Shown: positions 7,251 to 15,016 of the stretch, piece by piece
Numbering within the stretch: position 1 is the first letter of the stretch
Layout of the letters: the number at the start of each line of letters is the position of its first letter
IMG/VR virus record: IMGVR_UViG_3300003324_001329
Location: 1 to 36,765 of that record
Strand: one strand, 5' to 3'
DNA length: 36,765 nucleotides
From: a virus
Made by a program: the position numbers and the translations under genes
The notes under the pieces: generated by a model
Told to the model about the DNA's origin: nothing
Database searches by the model: none
Seen by the model: the letters and a program-made list of their open reading frames with translations, nothing else

Positions 7251-8606
7251 ATGAAATACCTGATGCTGGCGCTGACTTCCTTCGTCGGGATGGTGGCGAT
7301 TTTCGTCATGCTGCGCGGCCTCGATCTCACCGAGTCCTTCACCTTATTATTCCAGATGGATATTCCCACCATCTTGTCGATGTTCTGGTATCTGGTGGCG
7401 TTTGAAATACCGCGCTATTCGATGGCGTTTGTCGCGGTGACGATTATCACCTTCAGCCGGCAATTGCGCAAAACCGAAATCGTTCCCGGCTACGCGCAAA
7501 ACCTGAAAATCAGTTGCGTGATTGCCGGGCACAATGAGGCGGAATCGCTGGAAAAATGCCTGCGCTCATTGGATGAACAAACCCGCCGGCCGGATGAAAT
7601 AATCGTCGTTGATGACGGCTCCACCGACGGGATGCGCGAAGTGCTGGCGCGATTAATTCGCGACGGCCGCATCACCCAGGGTTTTTGCAACCAAGTCCGC
7701 TGCGGCAAGGCGGCGGCGTGCAATCTCGGGATGAATGTCGCCACCGGCGATATAATAATCAATCTCGATGCCGATTGCAGCTACGATTACGATGCCATCG
7801 AATTATTGGTGCAACCGTTTGCCGATCCCAAGGTCGGCTCCACTTGTGGCAACATCGGAGTAAGGAACAGCCATGACACCTGTATTACCTCCTGGCAAGC
7901 GGTGGAATATCTGGTCTCGATATCCTTGGGTAAGCGGGTGCTGGATTTTCTCGATCTGGTAGTTTGTTCCTCCGGTGCCTTTGGCGCATTTAGAGCGGAA
8001 GCCATCCGGCAAGTGGGGATTAATGAACCCGGCCCCGGTGAGGATTTTGATATGACCATGCGGCTGCGCCGGTCGGGGTGGAAAATTCGCTTCGTCGGTG
8101 AGTCCTGGTGCATGACCGATGTGCCTAATTCGCCGCGGGGAATTATCAATCAGCGCCGGCGCTGGGATCGCGACACCATCCGCATCCGGATGCGCAAATT
8201 CAAGGATGTGTTTTATTTCTGGAAAAAGGAATGGAACACCAAAGAGACCTTGGAGCAGATTGATTTTATTATCTTCAACCTGATTGTCACCATGACGTTT
8301 CCGGTGTATTTGGCCTGGCTATTTTACACCTTCGGTGACGCGGCGTGGTTATTGTTGATCGCGGTGGCCTTGGTCTATATGTGCCTGGACGTAATGGCAT
8401 TTTTATTGGGCTTTATCGTCACCCGCCGGCGCACTCGCCCCAGCACATTATCGCTGGTGATGTTTGCCCTGACCTTCGGGTTATATAATGGCTACTTCAT
8501 GCGCGGGGTACGGATTTATGCCTACCTGGAAGAAATGTTATTCCTCCGCTCGTACCGCGATTCCTACGTGCCACAAAGGGTGCTGAAAATAGCTTCGATG
8601 TACTGA
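7251..8606 (+). CDS. Processive family-2 glycosyltransferase (polysaccharide synthase), membrane protein
   Basis: The protein has 451 residues. The N-terminus has two hydrophobic segments (about 3-22 and 42-68). The GT2 catalytic domain spans about 86-310 with all hallmark motifs: VVDDGS (119-124), DAD (173-175), GEDFD (263-267) and QRRRW (301-305, the QxxRW signature of processive synthases such as cellulose, hyaluronan and poly-GlcNAc synthases). Three further membrane segments lie at about 337-360, 364-390 and 397-415. It should polymerise a nucleotide sugar and extrude the chain across the inner membrane. The sugar cannot be assigned from sequence. It is 6 bp downstream of the TackOD1 gene and just upstream of an HlyD-like gene, as expected for a regulated synthase operon. 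There is no PilZ domain in the protein. Confidence 0.9.
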   Translation: MKYLMLALTSFVGMVAIFVMLRGLDLTESFTLLFQMDIPTILSMFWYLVAFEIPRYSMAFVAVTIITFSRQLRKTEIVPGYAQNLKISCVIAGHNEAESLEKCLRSLDEQTRRPDEIIVVDDGSTDGMREVLARLIRDGRITQGFCNQVRCGKAAACNLGMNVATGDIIINLDADCSYDYDAIELLVQPFADPKVGSTCGNIGVRNSHDTCITSWQAVEYLVSISLGKRVLDFLDLVVCSSGAFGAFRAEAIRQVGINEPGPGEDFDMTMRLRRSGWKIRFVGESWCMTDVPNSPRGIINQRRRWDRDTIRIRMRKFKDVFYFWKKEWNTKETLEQIDFIIFNLIVTMTFPVYLAWLFYTFGDAAWLLLIAVALVYMCLDVMAFLLGFIVTRRRTRPSTLSLVMFALTFGLYNGYFMRGVRIYAYLEEMLFLRSYRDSYVPQRVLKIASMY

Positions 8607-8639
8607 GGGAAACTCACCAACAGAAGGAAACCAGCCAAT

Positions 8640-9770
8640 ATGGCGATTAGACAAATCAAACACCGCACGCTGGCGGATAACTTCGCCAACGATGTGCGCG
8701 CTTCCAGACGCAAATGGGGCCGCTACATTTATATGTTGCTGGTGCTGGGGGTGGCGGTTTATCTCGGGCAATTATTTGCCGGGCCGTATATTTGGCTCGA
8801 TGCCGGCGGCTTGGTGGCGGCGGATCGCGTGGTAGTCAGTCCGGCCAACGAGGCGCAAGTGGTCGGCGTCTTGGTTAATGCCGGCGAGCGGGTGAAAAAA
8901 GGCCAATTGCTCGGCTACGTGCATTCCGCCATCACCACGCAAAATCTGGCCGATCTGCGCACCCGCTACGCCGATGCGGCGGCTAAGGTAGCGGCGTTGA
9001 ATATTCAATTGAATGTGGCCAATTCGGTGGAGCGATTGGCGCAAGATCGGCAGAAAATTGCGCGGGAAAATTACACCAAATTGGTCGCCAACCGTGGGTT
9101 TGCCACCGATTTAACCGTGCAAGCCTCGATGCAGCAACTTTATGATGCGGAATTGCAAGTCGCCACCTACCGCGCCCAGCGCGATGCCGCCAGCAAACAA
9201 TTGGCGATATTAAACGCCACATTATCCGACGCGCAGGAAGCGATTGATAGCATTCAGCAGCGATATTCCGAAGGCAAGATTTACGCCGATGACGATGGCA
9301 TTATTGGCGCGCAATTGGCGCAAAAGGGCGATGTATTAAAGCCCGGTGATTTATTCGTCGAGATGTACGTCGGCCAGCCGTACGTGCTGGGCTATCTGGA
9401 AACCAATACCCTGTACAAGATTAATCCCGGCGATCAGGTGAATATCAACAGCGGTTTTCGCGCCACGCTTGGCGTCGTGACCGAAGTGCGCCCGATTGCC
9501 GTGCAATTGCCGCCGGAATTTCAACGCACTTTCCGCCCGCGCGGTCGCGGACAAGTGGTTAAAATCGAGATGACCGAGGCGGATTTTCCCCTGTCAACCA
9601 AGGTGCAAATCAGTTCCGATAATTATCTGCCGCCGGAATGGCGGCAGCGGTTGGCAGAATATTGGCCGGGCTGGCAGCCGGTGCAACACCGGGTCACGGC
9701 TTGGTTGCAGCAGGCCGAAACGCAACTGACCACCTGGGTCGGTTGGGCACGGGCAAGGTTAAATGGCTAG
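8640..9770 (+). CDS. HlyD/Alg44-like membrane fusion protein
   Basis: The protein has 376 residues. A single N-terminal membrane anchor lies at about 29-46. A first half-lipoyl motif is at about 62-95 (RVVVSPANEAQVVGVLVNAG, then ERVKKGQLLG). A coiled-coil hairpin of alternating Ala/Gln/Leu heptads spans about 100-215. The second lipoyl half is at about 218-250 (DDDGIIGAQLAQKGDVLKPG), and a beta-barrel follows to about 330. This is the standard periplasmic adaptor architecture. Next to a processive GT2 it most likely bridges the synthase to an outer-membrane exit or guides the polymer through the periplasm, as Alg44 and related proteins do. No outer-membrane factor is encoded nearby, so a host partner would be needed. 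It has no capsid-type leader. Confidence 0.85.
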   Translation: MAIRQIKHRTLADNFANDVRASRRKWGRYIYMLLVLGVAVYLGQLFAGPYIWLDAGGLVAADRVVVSPANEAQVVGVLVNAGERVKKGQLLGYVHSAITTQNLADLRTRYADAAAKVAALNIQLNVANSVERLAQDRQKIARENYTKLVANRGFATDLTVQASMQQLYDAELQVATYRAQRDAASKQLAILNATLSDAQEAIDSIQQRYSEGKIYADDDGIIGAQLAQKGDVLKPGDLFVEMYVGQPYVLGYLETNTLYKINPGDQVNINSGFRATLGVVTEVRPIAVQLPPEFQRTFRPRGRGQVVKIEMTEADFPLSTKVQISSDNYLPPEWRQRLAEYWPGWQPVQHRVTAWLQQAETQLTTWVGWARARLNG

Positions 9771-9789
9771 GCAATGGAGGGTTTTTATT

Positions 9790-11094
9790 ATGGCCAGTGC
9801 AATTATTATCGTCAATGCGTTCGGCACCGCCGGCACGCAATTCAGTGTGGATGTGGATGGCTTGGTCCTCGGCTCCAAGGTATTGACGCCAACTCCGGCG
9901 GATTTTACCTTCGTTACTGACGTTGCCGATATCACGCAACCGCACCTTGTCACCACCACGGTTATCAGCCGTGGCGAGATGACATTAAGTAGCCTGACGA
10001 TTAATGGCAATCTGCAAACCAGCAGCGGGCCAATTAAACTGGTGGCGGCTAATTCCGTCACCGCCCCGGCCAGTGCTTTTGCCACCAAACCGCCGACCTT
10101 GCCGGCAGCATTTCCCGCCAAAGGCACCCGTGGCATGTGGGTGTGGACTACGGCGAATATATTAAATAACGCTACGGAATTTAATATTTTCGTCAATGAA
10201 GTGCTGCGCTCGGGCTGCACCTACGTCTACCTGTACCTGACCGCTGGACAAATCAACCAATACACCGCGCAACTGCGGCGGTTAATTCGCCTGTTGCATG
10301 ACAACGGTGTATTGGCTTATTCCATGGAAGGCTGGCGTGGGTATTTTTCCGACGCCTCCGGCCCGAATGGATTATATGCTGCGGTCAGCGGCACGGTCAG
10401 TTATAATGCCAAGGTGGTAGCGGAGGAAAGATTTGTCGGCTTCATGTCGGACATGGAGCCGCAGGATGGCCAGGGCGATGGGTTGAATTTATTCCACAAC
10501 GGGATCAGGCAATCGGCACTGTCCACAGCGCAATTGGCCGACCGCAATAGATTAATGGCCGACTGGCTGGCGATTTCCAAGCACATGAGCGATATTGCAC
10601 ATCAGGGTGGTATTCGCATGGCCGCAGCCATGCCATCCTGGACCGACAATTATTATGGCGAGCCGGTACTCGGTACCATGCCGGATGGCCGGCGCGATGA
10701 CGTTACGCATTTTTTCATGGAAATGCTCGATGATTATGCGGTGATGTCATATAATACCAACCCGAGCAATATCGCCAATCGGGTGCTGGGCAAACTACAG
10801 TACGCCAATAAACTGCCCAAGCCGCCACGGGTATTTGCCGGCATCGAAACCCACACTGGCGTCGGCTCCGGGATTTCCTACGGCGACACCGGCACGAAAA
10901 ATAACAAAACGGCGGTGGTGACGGATTTGAATACCTTGTTTGGTATTCTCGATGCCAATCCGACTTTCGCTGGGGTTAATATCCACGATTGGGAAGGCTG
11001 GCGCGATTTATCGCCCAAGGCGAGCAATTCCGCCCCGGCCCCGGTGCTACCGCAGCATTCCGGCAGTACGCCGGTGTGCGGCTGGTGGCCGTAA
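9790..11094 (+). CDS. Glycoside-hydrolase-like TIM-barrel protein with N-terminal carbohydrate-binding-like module
   Basis: I chose the ATG at 9790 because GGAGG sits 9 bp upstream; an in-frame ATG at 9763 overlaps the previous gene. The protein has 434 residues. Residues 1-75 are beta-rich (IIIVNAFGTAG, DVDVDGLVLG-like strands, PADFTFVTDV), resembling calcium-dependent carbohydrate-binding modules. From about 105 (GTRGMWVWTT) it reads as a TIM barrel with strands ending in YLYLTAG, YSMEGWRG, GFMSDMEPQ, GIRMAAAMPSW, YAVMSYNT, VFAGIETHTG and GVNIHDWEGW. Acidic residues in SDMEP and AGIET sit where barrel hydrolases place catalytic groups. There is no classical signal peptide. It probably trims or releases the polymer made by the neighbouring synthase. 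I cannot name the exact GH family. Confidence 0.65.
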   Translation: MASAIIIVNAFGTAGTQFSVDVDGLVLGSKVLTPTPADFTFVTDVADITQPHLVTTTVISRGEMTLSSLTINGNLQTSSGPIKLVAANSVTAPASAFATKPPTLPAAFPAKGTRGMWVWTTANILNNATEFNIFVNEVLRSGCTYVYLYLTAGQINQYTAQLRRLIRLLHDNGVLAYSMEGWRGYFSDASGPNGLYAAVSGTVSYNAKVVAEERFVGFMSDMEPQDGQGDGLNLFHNGIRQSALSTAQLADRNRLMADWLAISKHMSDIAHQGGIRMAAAMPSWTDNYYGEPVLGTMPDGRRDDVTHFFMEMLDDYAVMSYNTNPSNIANRVLGKLQYANKLPKPPRVFAGIETHTGVGSGISYGDTGTKNNKTAVVTDLNTLFGILDANPTFAGVNIHDWEGWRDLSPKASNSAPAPVLPQHSGSTPVCGWWP

Positions 11095-11128
11095 AAAATA
11101 AACGACTGCTGACTTAGGAGCGATAAAA

Positions 11129-11980
11129 ATGCGTGTGTTAATAACCGGCGCCGAAGGTTACATCGGCCGGGTGGTGATGGCTACCCTGCGCGAGAGGTTT
11201 AATAGCAATCTGCGGCTGGAGACCGCAGATTTGCGTCGCGGGCAGGATATCGGGAGTATTTCCCAACAATATTATGATTGTCTGGTGCATCTGGCTGCCT
11301 TCGTGCGGGTGGGCGAGGGCGAGGAATTACCCACCCGCTATTACAATAATAATTGCACCAAATATATCAAGCTGTTGCAGCAAAACCAATTCCGCCGGAT
11401 CATTTATATTTCCTCGGCCGCGATCTACGGCAAAAACTCCATCTGTCCGCCCAACGTCTACGGCTCTACCAAACTGGACGGGGAGTTTATTACCGCCCGC
11501 GCACGGGTGCCGAATTTAATTCTCCGCCTGGGCAACCCCATCGGCATGATGGACTATCATCAGCCGATTATCCGCGAGATGATGACTTCGCCGTACGCTT
11601 CGGTGGCGATGAAACTGGCGGAAGCGGCGATCAGTAATAAAACCTTCCACATCCACCGCAACCCGCGTATGACCAGGGATTTTTTCTATGTCGCGCATCT
11701 GGCGGAATTTATCAGTGAGGCGATTTTTTCCTGCCAAACCGGCACCTTTGACGTTGGCTCCGGCCAACCGGTGCCGGTCAACGACCTGTTGGAAAAATGT
11801 TGTACCCGGCTGGGAATTAACTATGACTACATCGAGCCGCCGGCGGGTTACACTGACAACAACTACCGCAACGCCGAATTGTTGGTCCGCCGGGCACCGA
11901 ATGGCTACGATGATTTTTGCGAAGTGTTCAACGACTACATCGTAAACTGCCAAGCGGTATTGACCAGTAGCGCGAAATAA
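11129..11980 (+). CDS. NAD(P)-dependent sugar epimerase/dehydratase (extended SDR)
   Basis: The protein has 283 residues. The N-terminal Rossmann motif ITGAEGYIG (GxxGxxG, residues 7-13) binds NAD. HLAAFV (54-59) matches the HLAA block, IIYISSAAIYG (91-101) carries the catalytic Ser/Thr strand, and YGSTK (Tyr111, Lys115) is the YxxxK catalytic pair of extended short-chain dehydrogenases such as UDP-glucose 4-epimerase. NLILRLGNPIG and FDVGSGQPVPVNDLL complete the family pattern. It is shorter than the usual 310-340 residues but looks intact. It should supply a nucleotide sugar for the synthase at 7251-8606 and closes the polysaccharide cassette. Lys/Arg details do not let me assign the sugar. 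Confidence 0.85.
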   Translation: MRVLITGAEGYIGRVVMATLRERFNSNLRLETADLRRGQDIGSISQQYYDCLVHLAAFVRVGEGEELPTRYYNNNCTKYIKLLQQNQFRRIIYISSAAIYGKNSICPPNVYGSTKLDGEFITARARVPNLILRLGNPIGMMDYHQPIIREMMTSPYASVAMKLAEAAISNKTFHIHRNPRMTRDFFYVAHLAEFISEAIFSCQTGTFDVGSGQPVPVNDLLEKCCTRLGINYDYIEPPAGYTDNNYRNAELLVRRAPNGYDDFCEVFNDYIVNCQAVLTSSAK

Positions 11981-12019
11981 CCTACCACGCAGTTCGCACA
12001 AAACAGTGAGGAAAAACCG

Positions 12020-12232
12020 ATGGACACCAATCGCGAAACCATCCCGCAGGCGATCTACGTCTACGCTGGCGAGCAATTAAATCAAATCCTGTTCACCGCT
12101 TGCACGCTGGATGCTGCGAAGGAAAGTCTGCAAGCCACGGTGGATAAATGGGAAAGCCAAGACCAGGAAATTCACCACGGCATTCGCAACGGCAAGCCGG
12201 TCTATCGCATCCGCTGCGTCGATCTGGCTTAA
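12020..12232 (+). CDS. Small hypothetical protein
   Basis: The protein has 70 residues, with an ATG preceded by GTGAGGAAA. It looks like a compact alpha/beta protein: IYVYAGEQL, then a helix DAAKESLQATVDKWES, then a strand pair KPVYRIRCVD. It has two cysteines and no zinc pattern. It lacks the shared leader and lies between the epimerase and the hairpin at 12250-12288, so it marks the right boundary of the leader-less cassette. I do not recognise a family. Confidence 0.6.
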   Translation: MDTNRETIPQAIYVYAGEQLNQILFTACTLDAAKESLQATVDKWESQDQEIHHGIRNGKPVYRIRCVDLA

Positions 12233-12249
12233 TCTGGACGAAATTTCTC

Positions 12250-12288
12250 GGGCAATTGCAATTTAGGGAGTTCCGTTTGCAATTGCCC
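12250..12288 (+). other. Perfect 12-bp inverted repeat (RNA hairpin) at cassette boundary
   Basis: GGGCAATTGCAA (12250-12261) and its exact complement TTGCAATTGCCC (12277-12288) flank a 15-base loop. The loop contains AGGGAG, a Shine-Dalgarno-like string, but it lies more than 30 bases before the next ATG (12302), too far to serve that gene directly. No T-run follows (the next bases are TTGAGATT), so it is not a canonical intrinsic terminator. It may stabilise or process the transcript, or act as a weak terminator closing the cassette. Confidence 0.6.
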
Positions 12289-12301
12289 TTGAGATTAAAC
12301 C

Positions 12302-12787
12302 ATGCCAATTGTCCGCCGCCTCGCCATATTTGCCTACGATGACGAGGAAGATGACGCAGAGAAAGAAAAATACGCGCATCTGCCGGATTCCTCCCATATC
12401 GAACAATTAAAACCGCAACTCGCCAAGGTCGGGCAAAAGGTGTACGATGCCTGGGTAGTGAACGAGGATGGCTATGATACCAGAGCCGGTTATGGTGGCG
12501 TGTGCAATTTAATTGCTCATAAAATGGTTGACTTGTTGCGCAGCCATAAAATTCCCTGCTCTCTGGTTTCCGCCTGGGACGAAATACATACCTCGGTGGT
12601 AGCGCAATGCCGCGATGGTATATTTTCGGTAGATATTCCTTGGCGTCTGTACGAGCGTGTCGATGGTTACGATTGGATTAAGCTGCCGAACATTAAATTC
12701 ACTCCAAATTTTGTCACCATTCATAAAATCGACAGCGATCCGGCGCGAATGGCCCGCTACGTCGAGGAATGGGAGGACGACCGATGA
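12302..12787 (+). CDS. Leader-bearing papain/transglutaminase-like protein (C-H-D triad)
   Basis: The protein has 161 residues. It begins with the leader MPIVRRLAIFAY, followed by an acidic linker (DDEEDDAEKEK). Then YGGVCNLIAHKMVDLLRSH places Cys68 at the start of a helix, IHTSVVAQ gives His96 at the start of a strand, and IFSVDIPW gives Asp111 one strand later. This Cys, His, Asp order and spacing matches the minimal transglutaminase or papain-like core. It could cleave or cross-link host protein, or deamidate Gln. I cannot assign a named family. The gene ends in an ATGA overlap with the PARP-like gene, so the two are translationally coupled. The first ATG has no strong ribosome-binding site. 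Confidence 0.6.
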   Translation: MPIVRRLAIFAYDDEEDDAEKEKYAHLPDSSHIEQLKPQLAKVGQKVYDAWVVNEDGYDTRAGYGGVCNLIAHKMVDLLRSHKIPCSLVSAWDEIHTSVVAQCRDGIFSVDIPWRLYERVDGYDWIKLPNIKFTPNFVTIHKIDSDPARMARYVEEWEDDR

Positions 12788-13932
12788 CAATTATCCGCCG
12801 CTTGGAGGTTTTTGCTCGGCCACGGGTAGCGCCGGGAATTTTCTGGCACGGCACTTCGAGCAAATTCCTCCGCTCGATCATGCTGCATGGTCTCAATCCC
12901 AGCAAGATTAAAGAAGGCAATTGGCTGGTCGATCCCAACGTCAATCAGATTAATCCATCGAAAGTTTCCTACGGCGGAATTTATTACGCGAAATCCGCCT
13001 ACACCGCGCACACCTACGCCTCGCAAATCTGCCAGAAAGATAAATCCGGCGCCTCGCATCCATTATTAATCGCGGTGCAACTGGCCGAACAAAGCGCCTT
13101 GCCGGATGAAGATCGCACCGATTTTAATCCATTGGTGCTGGAAATGCTCGGGCGCAGCGAAATCACGGCAGCGGAAGTTTTGGTGCGGATTTTATTACGC
13201 ACCGAACGGCGCTGGTACGGCGGGCAATATTCCTGGCGTGATACCGTGCAGCAGTTCCGGGATTTAATCTTCAAGCGGCTGCAAATCACCCCAGCCGATA
13301 TCACCAAGCGCAAGGATAGTGCGAAATTCCTTGGCGCGATTGACGCGCTATTGTTGGCCGGAGCGCGGCGTTATCTGGCGCACGTCCAAGCCACTCGCAA
13401 ATCCTACGAGAACGGCTATTATTATATCAAGCGGGCGTTGCGCGATTGGGCACCGAAATTGGAACAAAAATGGGCGTACGAAACCCCGGATGGCTACCGC
13501 GACGTGCGGTTGCCGGTTAAATTTCGCCTGCCATCACCCCAGCAAGCCGAGCAGGATTTCATTAGATCGGCCGATCATCTGAACAAAATGGTAAAGAATT
13601 ACGTCCGTCGCAAGCAACTCGGCGACGACGGTTTCTGGCGTGATAATCGCACGCTCCGGATATTGGATAAGGTCGGTTTTCGCGGCCGCAATAAGATTAT
13701 CTGCATCATGGAGTGGCCGGATGAAAACGGCTGGCACAATAAAGACCGCAAAGGCTACACCTTAATCCGCGTGCATTACGGCAAAGTGCCAGCGGAATTT
13801 CTACCGGTATGGCGCGATAGATGGAGCGAAACCATGCCGGTGATTTTTGAGGATAAAAACGGCAAGCGATTGTCGGTGGACGATCCGAAGGGCCGGCTGG
13901 ATTATACCGTGGTTGGCCGATTAACTGTGTAG
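12784..13932 (+). CDS. Leader-bearing PARP-like (H-Y-E) ADP-ribosyltransferase, paralogue of 4133-5164
   Basis: I chose the ATG at 12784 because it overlaps the upstream stop (ATGA) with GGGAGG just upstream, and because it starts the leader MTIIRRLEVFARP. The protein has 382 residues. It shares with the 4133 protein the blocks FWHGTSSKFLRSI..HGLNPSK (His22), YGGIYYAKSAYTAHTYAS (Tyr67/68) and VGFRGRNKIICIME (Glu310), plus the following (V/L)(I/R)VHYG..PAEF-like strands. The H, Y and E positions fit the PARP-type triad. The central helical insert (about 110-290) is longer and diverged, which suggests different targets for the two copies. The predicted role is NAD+-dependent modification of host proteins or nucleic acid after injection. 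Confidence 0.72.
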   Translation: MTIIRRLEVFARPRVAPGIFWHGTSSKFLRSIMLHGLNPSKIKEGNWLVDPNVNQINPSKVSYGGIYYAKSAYTAHTYASQICQKDKSGASHPLLIAVQLAEQSALPDEDRTDFNPLVLEMLGRSEITAAEVLVRILLRTERRWYGGQYSWRDTVQQFRDLIFKRLQITPADITKRKDSAKFLGAIDALLLAGARRYLAHVQATRKSYENGYYYIKRALRDWAPKLEQKWAYETPDGYRDVRLPVKFRLPSPQQAEQDFIRSADHLNKMVKNYVRRKQLGDDGFWRDNRTLRILDKVGFRGRNKIICIMEWPDENGWHNKDRKGYTLIRVHYGKVPAEFLPVWRDRWSETMPVIFEDKNGKRLSVDDPKGRLDYTVVGRLTV

Positions 13933-13942
13933 GAGAAATAAA

Positions 13943-14128
13943 ATGCCGGAAATCCGCAAGCATCCGCATTGGATCATGGGTTATCAGGCGGCGATGGCCG
14001 ATCAGCCGAATACCCCGCCGGATAACGTGGACAAAGGCGAGTGGACCGCTGGCTACGTCGTGGGCAGCCGCGACAAGCGGGATAATCAATTGATGGAAGA
14101 ATTTAAGAAAATCAACGGAGGCGATTGA
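13943..14128 (+). CDS. Small hypothetical protein, faintly RMF/CrpP-like pattern
   Basis: The protein has 61 residues, with a good AGGAGA ribosome-binding site and no leader. The sequence HPHWIMGYQAAMAD, then DKGEWTAGYVVGSRDKRDN, has two W..GY helices separated by a short Pro/Asn loop. Ribosome modulation factor and its phage or plasmid relatives have a comparable GYxAG...W..GW.....D+ layout, but the match here is loose and the cysteine of RMF is absent. The stop overlaps the next ATG by one base (TGATG). Confidence 0.6.
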   Translation: MPEIRKHPHWIMGYQAAMADQPNTPPDNVDKGEWTAGYVVGSRDKRDNQLMEEFKKINGGD

Positions 14129-14571
14129 TGCCAATCAGCCGGCTATTAGCCGCATTCGCCGCTGGCATTGAATTGCGTGGCGATGATGAGCGCCAAGCCT
14201 GGGATATTTATTTCGACGACATTAAAATCGGCCGAACCTATTTGCCCAATCCGCCGGAGGGTTATCGCGGCAAGCCACCGTTCATCGACGGCATTAAACT
14301 GGAACCAGCGTTTCAGAATAAGGGCTACGCCAGTCAGATTTACGCTGCCGTTGAACAAAAAATCGGCCGGCAATTATTGCCCAGCCCGCTCGGCTTATCG
14401 CCACAGGCCACGAGAATGTGGCAAAAACGCTTGCAGCATTTATCGCCGCGGCAGATAAAAGCCACGCTGGATGAAGCCTATAAAATCGGACGGATGTACG
14501 GGTTGCGGCCGCAGAGCATTATTGATCGCTTCAAGCCCTTGTCCGCCACGTGGCAGCCGCCGGAGGAATAA
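14128..14571 (+). CDS. Leader-bearing GNAT-like acetyltransferase
   Basis: I chose the ATG at 14128 (TGATG overlap) over the TTG at 14125. The protein has 147 residues. The leader is variant, MPISRLLAAFAAG (RLL for RRL). Residues 24-38 form strands (AWDIYFDDIKIGRTYL). IDGIKLEPAFQNKGYASQIY (53-72) resembles GNAT motif A: a beta-4 strand with L-x-P, then Q-x-x-G-x-A and the pyrophosphate-binding helix. PLGLSPQATRMWQKR (87-101) matches the motif B region where a tyrosine or tryptophan helix ends the core. GNAT enzymes transfer acetyl from acetyl-CoA to amines. The Q/R-x-x-G-x-G/A loop is present but not ideal, so the call is probable, not certain. Confidence 0.6.
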   Translation: MPISRLLAAFAAGIELRGDDERQAWDIYFDDIKIGRTYLPNPPEGYRGKPPFIDGIKLEPAFQNKGYASQIYAAVEQKIGRQLLPSPLGLSPQATRMWQKRLQHLSPRQIKATLDEAYKIGRMYGLRPQSIIDRFKPLSATWQPPEE

Positions 14572-14572
14572 T

Positions 14573-14962
14573 ATGCCTATCAACCGCCGGCTGGTAATAT
14601 TTGCCGCATTTACCCCGAAAACTTATTATGATATCGGCCACTACGCGGGGCCGCAAAATCGGGTGTGGTACATCAGCAAAAACGGCCGATTTTCCAGCCG
14701 CCCGATGCTGACGAAAAATGTAGTGCATCAGGTCAAGGAAGGCGATTATTTAGCGGTTGGACGAATTGATGGCGACCATGCGGCGATCAGCGTACGCCAC
14801 GTATATGTTACCCAGCCGGACGGGCGGCAAATCCCGCAACCGATTTCGCCGCTGGATTGGCGACGAATTATTCGCCTGTTGCAGCGGCAATATCCTGGCT
14901 ACGCCATCTGGTATTTCGGTGACGGCTACGCCCGTCCGCAACGCATGGATGGCGAAGATTAA
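14573..14962 (+). CDS. Leader-bearing hypothetical protein
   Basis: The protein has 129 residues. The start ATG at 14573 follows GGAGGAATAAT and begins the consensus leader MPINRRLVIFAAF. The body is beta-rich (RVWYISKNGRFSS, HQVKEGDYLAVGRID, ISVRHVYVTQPDG), followed by a helix DWRRIIRLLQRQYPG and the terminal strand AIWYFGDGYARP. There are no catalytic signatures or cysteines. I do not recognise a family. A palindromic CCGGTCACTGACCGG lies just after the stop (14965-14979); no T-run follows it. Confidence 0.65.
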   Translation: MPINRRLVIFAAFTPKTYYDIGHYAGPQNRVWYISKNGRFSSRPMLTKNVVHQVKEGDYLAVGRIDGDHAAISVRHVYVTQPDGRQIPQPISPLDWRRIIRLLQRQYPGYAIWYFGDGYARPQRMDGED

Positions 14963-15016
14963 TTCCGGTCACTGACCGGCAAAAAATATCGGGGGATTAC
15001 CAAGGGAGAGAGGACA

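Noticed and set aside
14965-14979. Palindrome CCGGTCACTGACCGG as a terminator
   Set aside because: It is followed by A-run rather than T-run on the + strand, and the loop is too short for a stable hairpin. At most it is an operator-like dyad.
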